64,000 bases of DNA. It comes from Myxococcaceae bacterium. Its GTDB lineage: Bacteria > Myxococcota_A > UBA9160. The position numbers and the translations under genes are program-made. Below are positions 45,052-52,270 of this stretch, piece after piece. The stretch lies in the NCBI GenBank assembly GCA_905339255.1, contig CAJPFO010000085.1:30823-94822 (forward strand), read 5' to 3'. The notes below the pieces were generated by a model. That model was not told the DNA's origin and made no database searches. It worked only from the letters and a program-made list of their open reading frames with translations. How positions within the stretch are numbered: the stretch's first letter is position 1; each line of letters opens with the position of its first letter.

Positions 45052-46133
45052 GCCTGCCGCTACGAGTCCATGGGTCGGCGATCTCGTACTTCACCGGGAA
45101 GCTCGAGGGCTACCTTCGCTACAAGGAGATCCCGTACGAGCGGGTGGCGATGACACCGCTCGTACGCGCGAAGGTCCGCCGTCGGACCGGCACGGCGCAG
45201 ATGCCGGCCGTCGAACTCCCCGACGGCCGCTGGATGACCGACACCACCCCGATGATCGAATGGTTCGAGGCGCAGCATCCCGAACCGGCCGTGATTCCGA
45301 TCGATCCGGTGCAGGGATTCTTCTCCCGCCTCGTCGAGGACTACGCCGACGAGTGGCTCTGGCGTCCGGCGCTCCACTATCGCTGGTCGTATCGCGGCGA
45401 TGCGCTCCTCCTCTCGCGACGCATCGTCGACGAGATGATGCCGCGGGTGCCGCTTCCCGGCGCCTGGAAGCGCTTCTTGGTCCGCGAGCGGCAGCTCCGT
45501 CGCTACGTTCGCGGCGACGCCATCGATGCAGGAACCCGCGCGCACGTCGAAAGCGTCTACTTGCGGACGCTCGATCGTCTCGAAGCGATCTTCGGGCGCC
45601 GGCCGTTTCTTCTCGGGGAACGCCCGACCCTCGCAGACTTCGGCTTCTTCGCGTCGATGTTCCGGCACTTCTCGCTCGACCCGACGCCGTGCGCTCTCAT
45701 GCTCGAGCGAGCACCGGCCGTGTACGAATGGACGGCGCGCACCTGGAACGCGCGCAGCTCGACCCCGTGCGGTGCGCTCCTCGAAGGAATCCCCGCCGAC
45801 TGGAGTCCGATCCTCCATGACGCCGGCGCGACGTACCTGCCCTACCTCTGCGCGAACGCCGAGGCATGGGGAAGGCGCGAGCGGCGCTTCGACCTCGGGA
45901 TCGAAGGGGTCGTCTACCGGAGGCTTCCCACCTCGCGCTACCGGGTCTGGTGCCTCGAACGCCTGCAGCGACACCTCGAGGCGTTGCCGGCGCAGGCGCG
46001 CGACGAGGCCGAGCGCCTTCTGGAATCGAACGGCTGCAAAGAGCCGCTCTGGCGCGTCGCGCGTCCCGAATCGGGTTACGACGTCGCGCACGCAGCGCCC
46101 TTCGCACCGGGCCTCGGCGTCTTCGAGTGCTGA
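45048..46133 (+). CDS. GST-fold protein with long C-terminal extension (paralogue 3)
   Basis: A 361-residue GST-fold protein, closest to the one at 41441-42454: LVEDYADEWLWRPALHYRWSY matches its DYADEWLTKAMFHYRW, and YLPYLCANAEAWGRR matches YVPFLLANADAIS. The N-domain is LRVHGSAISYFTGKLEGYLRY with MTDTTPMIEWFEAQ in the glutathione-contact position; the C-domain carries FLLGERPTLADFGFF. The roughly 100-residue tail past the GST fold is shared by the trio. GGAGAGG precedes the ATG, which overlaps the upstream stop. Confidence 0.85.
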   Translation: MSLPLRVHGSAISYFTGKLEGYLRYKEIPYERVAMTPLVRAKVRRRTGTAQMPAVELPDGRWMTDTTPMIEWFEAQHPEPAVIPIDPVQGFFSRLVEDYADEWLWRPALHYRWSYRGDALLLSRRIVDEMMPRVPLPGAWKRFLVRERQLRRYVRGDAIDAGTRAHVESVYLRTLDRLEAIFGRRPFLLGERPTLADFGFFASMFRHFSLDPTPCALMLERAPAVYEWTARTWNARSSTPCGALLEGIPADWSPILHDAGATYLPYLCANAEAWGRRERRFDLGIEGVVYRRLPTSRYRVWCLERLQRHLEALPAQARDEAERLLESNGCKEPLWRVARPESGYDVAHAAPFAPGLGVFEC

Positions 46134-46320
46134 ATCCGCCGAGTCCAGCGACTCGTTCCGCGACGCGTCGGCCATGGACACGCGGGAATCTTGCACGCGG
46201 GCGTGCGAAGCCCGCGCCCGACGGTCGGCGAAGAGGAAATCCTTTCGCCAATCAGGGTAAGAGTTTTCCGGGGATCGGACCGTACGAGGGGATCCGAGAG
46301 AGCGGGAAACCGCCAAGCGT

Positions 46321-46347
46321 CCGACACAGAAGAGCGTTTTCCGTCGG
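46321..46347. promoter_or_regulatory. inverted repeat, candidate activator site (copy 1)
   Basis: CCGAC and GTCGG arms flank a 17-nt core, ending exactly 17 bp before the sigma-54 -24 box. The second leader has the same repeat at the same distance. Suits a bacterial enhancer-binding protein. Confidence 0.5.
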
Positions 46348-46364
46348 GCCCGGCGGGCCGCTCC

Positions 46365-46380
46365 TGGCACGCGGGTTGCT
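46365..46380 (+). promoter_or_regulatory. sigma-54 promoter (copy 1)
   Basis: TGGCACGCGGGTTGCT matches the consensus TGGCACG-N4-TTGCW at every fixed position. It lies 95 bp before the GTG start of the PEP-CTERM gene. Confidence 0.85.
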
Positions 46381-46474
46381 TCATGCACGGGGCGGGAAGG
46401 GGAGGCGTGCGCGCGCCATGTGCGACTCCCGTTTTCTTTGCGCCCCGCGACGGGCGCGCTGGGAGGAACGCACG

Positions 46475-47494
46475 GTGAAGTTCGGACGCGTCGGAGGGGG
46501 GCTCCTCGCGGCCCTCGCGTGGGCGGTGCTCGGGAACCCGGCACCGGCGTCGGCGGTGACGGTGGACTGGGTCTTCATCGGAGACCCGGGCAATCCCGCG
46601 GACCCGAACCCGGATACGGTCAAATGCGCGCCCTCGGCCATTTCGCCCTGCGGCTCCGTTGCGCACGAGTACGCGATCTCGAAGTACGAGGTCACGAACA
46701 CCCAGTACGCGGAGTTCTTGAACGCAAAGGCCGCAGCGGATCCGCTGGCGCTCTACCACACCAACATGAACGCGAGCTCGAACGGTGGCATCACGCGGAG
46801 CGGAGTCTCCGGGAGCTACGGCTACTCGGTGAAAGCCGGCATGGAGAGCATGCCGATCAACTACGTCTCGTTCTGGGACGCGACGCGGTTCGCGAACTGG
46901 CTCCACAACGGGCAAGGAAGCGGAGACACGGAGACGGGCGCCTACACGCTCCTCGGCGGGACACCGACTCCGAGCAACGGAGCGACCGTGACGCGGAATC
47001 CCGGTGCGATCGTCTTCTTGCCGAGCGAGAACGAATGGTACAAGGCGGCGTACTACGATCCGATCTCGGACGTGTATTACGCCTATCCGACGGGAACGGA
47101 TACGCCGACCGTCTGCTCCGGACCGACCGGGACGGCCAATCATGCGAACTGCTTCACCGGCTCGTACGCCGTGGCGGCCGTGGGCGCCTACCCGGGCTCG
47201 GCGAGCCCGAACGGGACCTTCGATCAGGGCGGGAACGTGGCGGAGTGGAACGATTCGGTCGTGTACGGCTCGAGCCGTGGCCGTCGGGGCGGTTCGTTCT
47301 ACGGCGGTGCAGGCGAACTCGCGGCCGATTACCCGGTCGGCATCGCCCCGACGCTCCAGAACGACGACACCGGCTTCCGCATCGCGATGATCCCCGAGCC
47401 TTCCACGGGACTGCTCGTCGCGGCGGGCCTCGCAGGTCTCGCGCTTCGGCGCCGGAGCAGGTCGTCGCCGAGAGCGCAGAGATCGCGACCGTAG
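46475..47494 (+). CDS. PEP-CTERM protein with SUMF1/FGE-sulfatase-type domain (twin A)
   Basis: A 339-residue exported protein. Signal peptide (LLAALAWAVLGNPAPASA), then a formylglycine-generating-enzyme-like domain: YEVTNTQYAEFLNAKA, MPINYVSFWDATRFANWL, VFLPSENEWYKAAYYDP, GTFDQGGNVAEWND, GRRGGSFYGG and NDDTGFRIAMI. The C-terminus is IPEPSTGLLVAAGLAGLAL with an Arg-rich tail, a PEP-CTERM signal. The catalytic Cys pair of true formylglycine-generating enzymes is absent after RGGS, so it is likely a ligand-binding or structural lectin-like use of the fold. The GTG has GGAGG eight bases upstream. A sigma-54 promoter and a twin 1.8 kb away define its regulation. Confidence 0.9.
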   Translation: MKFGRVGGGLLAALAWAVLGNPAPASAVTVDWVFIGDPGNPADPNPDTVKCAPSAISPCGSVAHEYAISKYEVTNTQYAEFLNAKAAADPLALYHTNMNASSNGGITRSGVSGSYGYSVKAGMESMPINYVSFWDATRFANWLHNGQGSGDTETGAYTLLGGTPTPSNGATVTRNPGAIVFLPSENEWYKAAYYDPISDVYYAYPTGTDTPTVCSGPTGTANHANCFTGSYAVAAVGAYPGSASPNGTFDQGGNVAEWNDSVVYGSSRGRRGGSFYGGAGELAADYPVGIAPTLQNDDTGFRIAMIPEPSTGLLVAAGLAGLALRRRSRSSPRAQRSRP

Positions 47495-47633
47495 GGGTTG
47501 TTCGGGCCGTCGGGGCGTAGGGGGGCGCGGTCGAGCGCCGGTCGTACGGGTTGCCGCCGAGATTGCCGAGATCGCGCTGCGGGTGCGCCTCGCTGGCGGC
47601 GACCGCGAGAACGATCGCGGCCGATCGGACCAC
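47470..47633 (-). pseudogene. frameshifted remnant of a small exported NPYD/NNPYG-motif protein
   Basis: From 47633 the minus strand reads MVRSAAIVLAVAAS (signal-like), then RDLGNLGGNPYDRRST; the neighbouring frame continues LRPDGPNNPYGRD. Adding one C to the six-C run at 47520-47525 joins them. LGNL.xNPYD..S...NNPYG is the pattern of a family of small exported bacterial proteins, so this looks like a decayed copy, with its 3' end lost against twin A. It could also be a sequencing error in the run. Confidence 0.35.
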
Positions 47634-47642
47634 TCTCGAGTC

Positions 47643-48818
47643 TCACATCGTGTCCAGGAAGCCCTGCCACGGCAGAGCCCGGACGCCGGGAGCGACGGCG
47701 CTCGTCGTCGCCCCGGCCTTCGGGGCCTCGTGAACGAGATCGAGGCGTACGGACACGGGAGTCCGTCGGGTGCGACGCAGGGCCTCGGCGAGCTTCTGCA
47801 TCGGAGCGGCGTCGGATGGAGTCACGGACCGCGCCGCCTTGCATTCGATCAGGCGGATCTCGCCGGAGCGGCCGGGAACGAGGAGATCGACCTCGAGGCC
47901 CTGCTCGTCGCGGAAGTAGTAGAGCTGCTGGCGCTGCCCGGCGTTCGCTTGGATCTTGGCGACCTCGAAGGCGACGAAGCCTTCGAAGAGTGCGCCGATG
48001 AACGGCGACTTCGCGAGCTCCGCCTGCGAATCGATGCCCAGCAGGTGACACGCGAGTCCGGAGTCGGCGATGAAGACCTTCGGCGACTTGATGAGCCGCT
48101 TGCCGAGGTTCTCGTAGAAGGGGGGGACGATCAGAATCTGCGCCGTCGTCTCGAGAACGCCGAGCCACTGCGTGATCGTAGGCACGCTCACGCCGAGTGG
48201 CGCTGCGAGCGCCGTCTTGTTCAGGATCTGACCGTGGCGGCTCGCCACGAGCGCGAGGAACCGGCGGAAGGTCGCGAGGTCCCGGACGGCAAGGGCGGCC
48301 CGCACGTCGCGCTCGAGGTACGTCTGAACGTACGAGCTGAACCACAGGCGCGCGGCGCCCGGACGCGCCACGACTTCGGGATACGCCCCTCGCAGCAGGG
48401 AGACCTTCGGTGTCTCGCGCGCCGAAAACGGCAGCAGCCTGAGCACCGCGGCCCGCCCGGCCATCGACTCCGTCACGCCCTGCATGAGAGGCGCGTCCTG
48501 GGACCCCGTCAGCATCCACTGGCCTGCGCGGCGGGGCCGGCGATCGATCCGGGCGCGCACGTGGGCGAACACCTCGGGAACGTTCTGCACCTCGTCGAGG
48601 ATTGCGGGCGTGCGAGCCGCGTCGAGGAAACCCTGCGGATCGGCTCGCACGCGCGCGACGAGCTCCGGGTCTTCGAGCAGGAAGTAGCTCGCGTTTGGAA
48701 ACATGTGTTGCAGCAGCGACGTCTTGCCCGCCCTTCGGGGACCGGTCAGCACCACCGCCGGGAAGGAGCGGGCCGCCCGGTCGACCGCACTCTCGATCGC
48801 TCGCGTCACGTACTTCAC
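47643..48818 (-). CDS. AAA ATPase with DUF4143 domain
   Basis: A 391-residue ATPase of the AAA_14/DUF4143 class. Walker A is LTGPRRAGKTSLLQ, Walker B PAILDEVQNV, sensor LTGSQDAPLM; the C-terminal DUF4143 domain holds FIADSGLACHLLGI and a nuclease-like core LYYFRDEQGLEVDLLVPG with IECKA. Such proteins are common orphan genes with frequent horizontal movement; their role is unknown. The GTG at 48818 is chosen because it gives the family length; a promoter with its expected start point almost at this GTG implies a leaderless message. It sits between the two SUMF twins, in opposite orientation. Confidence 0.88.
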   Translation of the reverse strand: MKYVTRAIESAVDRAARSFPAVVLTGPRRAGKTSLLQHMFPNASYFLLEDPELVARVRADPQGFLDAARTPAILDEVQNVPEVFAHVRARIDRRPRRAGQWMLTGSQDAPLMQGVTESMAGRAAVLRLLPFSARETPKVSLLRGAYPEVVARPGAARLWFSSYVQTYLERDVRAALAVRDLATFRRFLALVASRHGQILNKTALAAPLGVSVPTITQWLGVLETTAQILIVPPFYENLGKRLIKSPKVFIADSGLACHLLGIDSQAELAKSPFIGALFEGFVAFEVAKIQANAGQRQQLYYFRDEQGLEVDLLVPGRSGEIRLIECKAARSVTPSDAAPMQKLAEALRRTRRTPVSVRLDLVHEAPKAGATTSAVAPGVRALPWQGFLDTM

Positions 48819-48827
48819 GATTTGAGA

Positions 48828-48856
48828 ATCATAATGTATCAGTTCAGGATCCTCAA
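48828..48856 (-). promoter_or_regulatory. sigma-70 promoter of the DUF4143 ATPase
   Basis: On the minus strand TTGAGG (48851-48856) and TATGAT (48828-48833) are 17 bp apart in a locally AT-rich patch. The expected start of transcription falls only about three bases before the GTG, so translation would be leaderless. Confidence 0.6.
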
Positions 48857-49136
48857 TACATCGCCGCACGACGACGCTCGTTCCGGCGGCGTCGAGACGA
48901 CGCGCTGCCGCCCCCGGCCCGAGACCCTTCTCCTCGTCGGTCCGCTGGCCCTCTGAGGGAGCCGACTGCGCGAGCCGTGACGCCATGCGGGCCCGCACCA
49001 GGCTCTGGCGCGACGCCGTGCGGTAAAGCGCGCGGCGCCCCCCACCGCGGAAAACACTTCGCGATCGTGGGCAAGGATTTTCCTCGGCTCACGCCGAACG
49101 CGCCCCCCTCGAATGAGAGGGGCGGCGTCCAAGCGG

Positions 49137-49163
49137 CCGACACCAAAGGGCGTTCTCTGTCGG
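49137..49163. promoter_or_regulatory. inverted repeat, candidate activator site (copy 2)
   Basis: CCGACA and TGTCGG are perfect 6-bp arms around a 15-nt core, ending 17 bp before the sigma-54 -24 box, as in copy 1. Confidence 0.55.
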
Positions 49164-49180
49164 GTCCGGAGCACCCGTTC

Positions 49181-49196
49181 TGGCACGCGGGTTGCT
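49181..49196 (+). promoter_or_regulatory. sigma-54 promoter (copy 2)
   Basis: TGGCACGCGGGTTGCT, identical to copy 1 and to the consensus at fixed positions, 93 bp before the start of the PEP-CTERM gene. Confidence 0.85.
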
Positions 49197-49288
49197 TCGT
49201 GCACGGGGCGGGAAGGGGAGGCGTGCGCGCGCCGTGTGCGGCTCCCGCTGGCTTTGCGCCCCGAGACGGGCGCCGGGAGGAACGCAGG

Positions 49289-50275
49289 ATGAGGCTTGGG
49301 CGCGTTGGAGCGGGGCTCGTGGCGGCTCTCGCGTGGGTGGTGCTCGGGACCGCTGCGCCGGCAGCGGCGGTGACGGTGGACTGGGTCTTCGTCGGAGATC
49401 CTGGCAACGCGGCGGACACGCCGGCGAGCAACTGCTACGCCGCGAGCTGCGGCTCGGTGTCGCACGGGTACTACATCTCGAAGTACGAGGTCACGAACGC
49501 CCAGTACGCGGAGTTCTTGAACGCGAAGGCGGCCACGGACCCGAACGGCCTGTACAACGGCGCAATGGCCTCGAGCACGCACGGCGGCATCACGCGAAGC
49601 GGGGGCCCCGGGAGCTACAGCTATGCGGTGAAGTCCGGTATGGCGAGCAAGCCGGTCAACTACGTCTCGTTCTGGGACGCGACGCGTTTCACGAACTGGC
49701 TCGGCAACGGGGAGGGGAGCGGCGACACGGAGACGGGGGCGTACACGCTCACGCCGGCCGCGATCTCGGCGAATTCGGTGGTTCGCAATCTCGGCGCGCA
49801 GGTCTTCTTGCCGAGCGAGAACGAGTGGTACAAGGCGGCGTACTACGACCCGATTGCAAATCTCTACTACGACTATCCTGCTGGGACGAACGTGGCGACC
49901 ATCTGCTCCAGCCCGACGGGCGTGGCCAATCACGCGAATTGCAGTGCAGCCGCTGCTACGCTGACCGGTGCAGGCTCTTATCCGGGCTCGGCGAGCCCGA
50001 ACGGGACGTTCGATCAGGGCGGGAACGTGGACGAGTGGAACGAGCAGGTGGTCTCCGGCCCGTACCGCGGCCATCGGGGCGGCTCGTGGTCCTTCGGCGG
50101 CGGTGGCGCGGCCGCCCTCTCGGCCGCCGTCCCGGGGCGATACTCCCCGTCGGTCGAAGGCGACTTCCTCGGCTTTCGCGTCGCAATGATCCCCGAGCCC
50201 TCGACGGGCCTCCTCGTCGCGGCGGGCGTCGCCACCCTCGCGGCGAGGCGAAGGCGTCCTCCGAGCGTGCGCTGA
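49289..50275 (+). CDS. PEP-CTERM protein with SUMF1/FGE-sulfatase-type domain (twin B)
   Basis: A 328-residue twin of the protein at 46475: same signal peptide plan, VTVDWVFVGDPGNAAD, SKYEVTNAQYAEFLNAKA, KPVNYVSFWDATRF, FLPSENEWYKAAYYDP, GTFDQGGNVDEWNEQ, HRGGSW and IPEPSTGLLVAAGVA. Differences concentrate in the middle, where residues after CSSPTGVANHANC differ in length, and after RGGSW, where a Gly/Ala-rich loop replaces the other twin's sequence. That pattern (conserved frame, variable ligand-facing loops) suggests diversifying surface proteins. The catalytic cysteines are again missing. The ATG is preceded by GGGAGGAACGCAGG. Confidence 0.9.
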   Translation: MRLGRVGAGLVAALAWVVLGTAAPAAAVTVDWVFVGDPGNAADTPASNCYAASCGSVSHGYYISKYEVTNAQYAEFLNAKAATDPNGLYNGAMASSTHGGITRSGGPGSYSYAVKSGMASKPVNYVSFWDATRFTNWLGNGEGSGDTETGAYTLTPAAISANSVVRNLGAQVFLPSENEWYKAAYYDPIANLYYDYPAGTNVATICSSPTGVANHANCSAAAATLTGAGSYPGSASPNGTFDQGGNVDEWNEQVVSGPYRGHRGGSWSFGGGGAAALSAAVPGRYSPSVEGDFLGFRVAMIPEPSTGLLVAAGVATLAARRRRPPSVR

Positions 50276-50335
50276 TCCGGCGCAGGCTCACCGGGCGGCG
50301 CGTCGGATCCGCGCGGAGCAGAAGGGACTTCGGGC

Positions 50336-52015
50336 TCAGGCGCCCGCCTGCTTCACGACCTCCGGCGCCGCGCCCGGGCGGTAGTACGTCCAGCGCACCG
50401 GCGGCGCGTGCGTCGACGCGGGCGCCGGCGGAGACTCCGCGAAGGCGCGGATCCTTTCGGAGAGCGCGCGCCCGAGGGTTCGCTGCGTCTCGTCCGGCTC
50501 GCCGAAGGCCTCGCGCCAGCGCTCGGCCACGTCCCGCGCGCGCTCGCGGACGCGCTCCGAAGGCGCATTGTCGAGGATCGCCTCGACCATCGGATACTGG
50601 GCGCGAACGGTTTCGCCGAGCATGCGGCCGCGAGCGTGGAGCGCCGGATCGGAGTGGTCGCGGAGCCTCGCGTGTCCGCGGAGCGCGATGTCCATGTGCT
50701 TGAGCGCCGAGGGGCCGTTCTCGTGGTAGAGGCGCTGGTTCGAGTCGTCGATCACCTTCGAGAGCGTCGGCCAGTCGAAGTGGAGCGGCGCCACCGGCGG
50801 GTTTCTCTGGAATCCTCCCTGGACGGTCCAGCCGAAGCGAGGATCGAGCCGCCCCGCCTGCTTCATCCGGTCGTAGAGCCGCGTTCCCGAGCAGGGAATG
50901 AGCGGCGTCACCTGCGAGATCGTCGGTGCGAGCGAGATGAAGGCGTCGATGTCCCGGTGGACGTTTTCCGGCGTGTGGAAGTCGAAGCCGAGAATCAGCG
51001 ATCCGATCGTCGCGATGCCGACGTCCTTCAGGGATTCGAAGAGCGCCGCCACGTCCTTGCCTCTGCGCTTGCCGAGGTGGACGCTCGAGCGGTGCACGTC
51101 GTCGAGCGTCGACTCGACGCCGATCCATACCGCCGAGAGTCCGTTCGCGACGAGCTCCTCGGGATCGAACTTCGAAAGCGTTCGCACGCTCCCGAAGGTG
51201 AAGTAGCCGATCCTGCCGAGCGTGTCGGGGTCGCCTCTCAGATGAGCGCCGAGCTCCCGCGAATACGACGAATCCCAGAAGAGGTCCTCGTCGAAGAGTT
51301 CGAACGACGAGCGCTCGTTTCCGTCGTGGAGCAGGTGATGCCGCATGAAGCCGTACGCCTCTTCGGGTTCGGCGACCCGGAGCTTCTTGCGGTGGAAGAA
51401 CGCCGACGTGTTGCAGAAATCGCAACCCGCCGGACAACCGAGCGCAACCAGCACGGGACGGCCACCGATGCCGCGGGCGACCGGACCCACGGCCGCGAGG
51501 TACGACCCCGAGCGCGGCAGCGTGAACTGCGTGATGGGACGGTCGATCGGCTCGTCGCCGAGAAGGCGTCGCATGAAGCGGACGCCCTCTTCGCGGCAGA
51601 GCTCGTCGACGTTTTCGCGGATCGACGCGGCAGCCGCTTCGTCGGGCGGAAGCGGATCGACGATCTGAGGAATCGCGTAGCCGCCGATGACGATCTTCGT
51701 CTTCGGTGCGATCTGTCTCGCGCGAGTCACCATCTTCGCGGTCTGCGCGAGCGTGTTCCAGTTCACCTGCAGGCCGAGCACGTCGTAGCCGCGAGCGAGC
51801 TCGGCTTCGAACTGCTCGAGACTCGGATGCTCGAGCACGCAGCTCTCGGCGCGGAGATTCTCCGCGATCAGATAGAACGCCCAGTAGTGGCTGTGCATCG
51901 TCATCGCGAACGGGCCCTGCGTCGGCGAGAGCTGGCCCGTGAACGGATCGAGGGGATCGAGGCCCTCGGCCGAGAGCGTGAACGGCGTGATCGGACTCGC
52001 GAAAAGAACGCGCAT
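50336..52015 (-). CDS. B12-binding-type radical SAM protein
   Basis: A 559-residue radical SAM enzyme. The N-terminal 180 residues form a Rossmann-like cobalamin-binding-type domain (GYDVLGLQVNWNTLAQTAKM, KTKIVIGGYAIP) without a clear DxHxxG. The [4Fe-4S] motif is LGCPAGCDFCNTS (CX3CX2C) near residue 195, followed by FELFDEDLFWD and a HemN-like barrel, then a helical C-terminal domain. Relatives methylate or rearrange secondary metabolites and lipids, including hopanoid and bacteriochlorophyll modifiers. The substrate is unknown. GGAGGAG gives a solid start. Confidence 0.88.
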   Translation of the reverse strand: MRVLFASPITPFTLSAEGLDPLDPFTGQLSPTQGPFAMTMHSHYWAFYLIAENLRAESCVLEHPSLEQFEAELARGYDVLGLQVNWNTLAQTAKMVTRARQIAPKTKIVIGGYAIPQIVDPLPPDEAAAASIRENVDELCREEGVRFMRRLLGDEPIDRPITQFTLPRSGSYLAAVGPVARGIGGRPVLVALGCPAGCDFCNTSAFFHRKKLRVAEPEEAYGFMRHHLLHDGNERSSFELFDEDLFWDSSYSRELGAHLRGDPDTLGRIGYFTFGSVRTLSKFDPEELVANGLSAVWIGVESTLDDVHRSSVHLGKRRGKDVAALFESLKDVGIATIGSLILGFDFHTPENVHRDIDAFISLAPTISQVTPLIPCSGTRLYDRMKQAGRLDPRFGWTVQGGFQRNPPVAPLHFDWPTLSKVIDDSNQRLYHENGPSALKHMDIALRGHARLRDHSDPALHARGRMLGETVRAQYPMVEAILDNAPSERVRERARDVAERWREAFGEPDETQRTLGRALSERIRAFAESPPAPASTHAPPVRWTYYRPGAAPEVVKQAGA

Positions 52016-52270
52016 GGACTCCTCCGTAGCGCCCCGCCTAGGGCGATCCGCCGGCGCTCCCCCTCCCCCGATAGGACGCCCGTGCCGGAAATGGCGCTAT
52101 GACGCCCGTCATGCCCCGCGCTCGGCTCGGCGGGAGGCCGCAAGAGCCGTGAGGCCGAGGTATGGGGACGGAGTGCGAGGCCGGAGGAATGCACGGGAGT
52201 GCCCCTCCGCGCGAGCCGTGCGGGGATCGGGCGCGTCACGGGAGCGGCACGCGACGACTCGGACTCCCGC

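Larger units (their letters stand above)
46134..46474 (+). other. duplicated leader, copy 1 (341 bp)
   Basis: The last ~240 bp before the start at 46475 are clearly homologous to the region before the start at 49289: shared blocks include TTTTCC, the CCGACA...GTCGG repeat, the sigma-54 promoter and GCACGGGGCGGGAAGGGGAG. No gene is present in it. The first 100 bp show no feature. Confidence 0.8.
48999..49288 (+). other. duplicated leader, copy 2 (290 bp)
   Basis: Matches copy 1 upstream of 46475 over about 240 bp, including TTTTCC, the inverted repeat, the promoter and GTGCGCGCGCCGTGTGCGG-type sequence before the ribosome site GGGAGGAACGCA. No gene within. Confidence 0.8.

Noticed and set aside
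46475..50275. SUMF-domain proteins as maturation factors for the arylsulfatase at 25121
   Set aside because: They are exported PEP-CTERM proteins and lack the Cys pair of true formylglycine-generating enzymes, which act before sulfatase folding.
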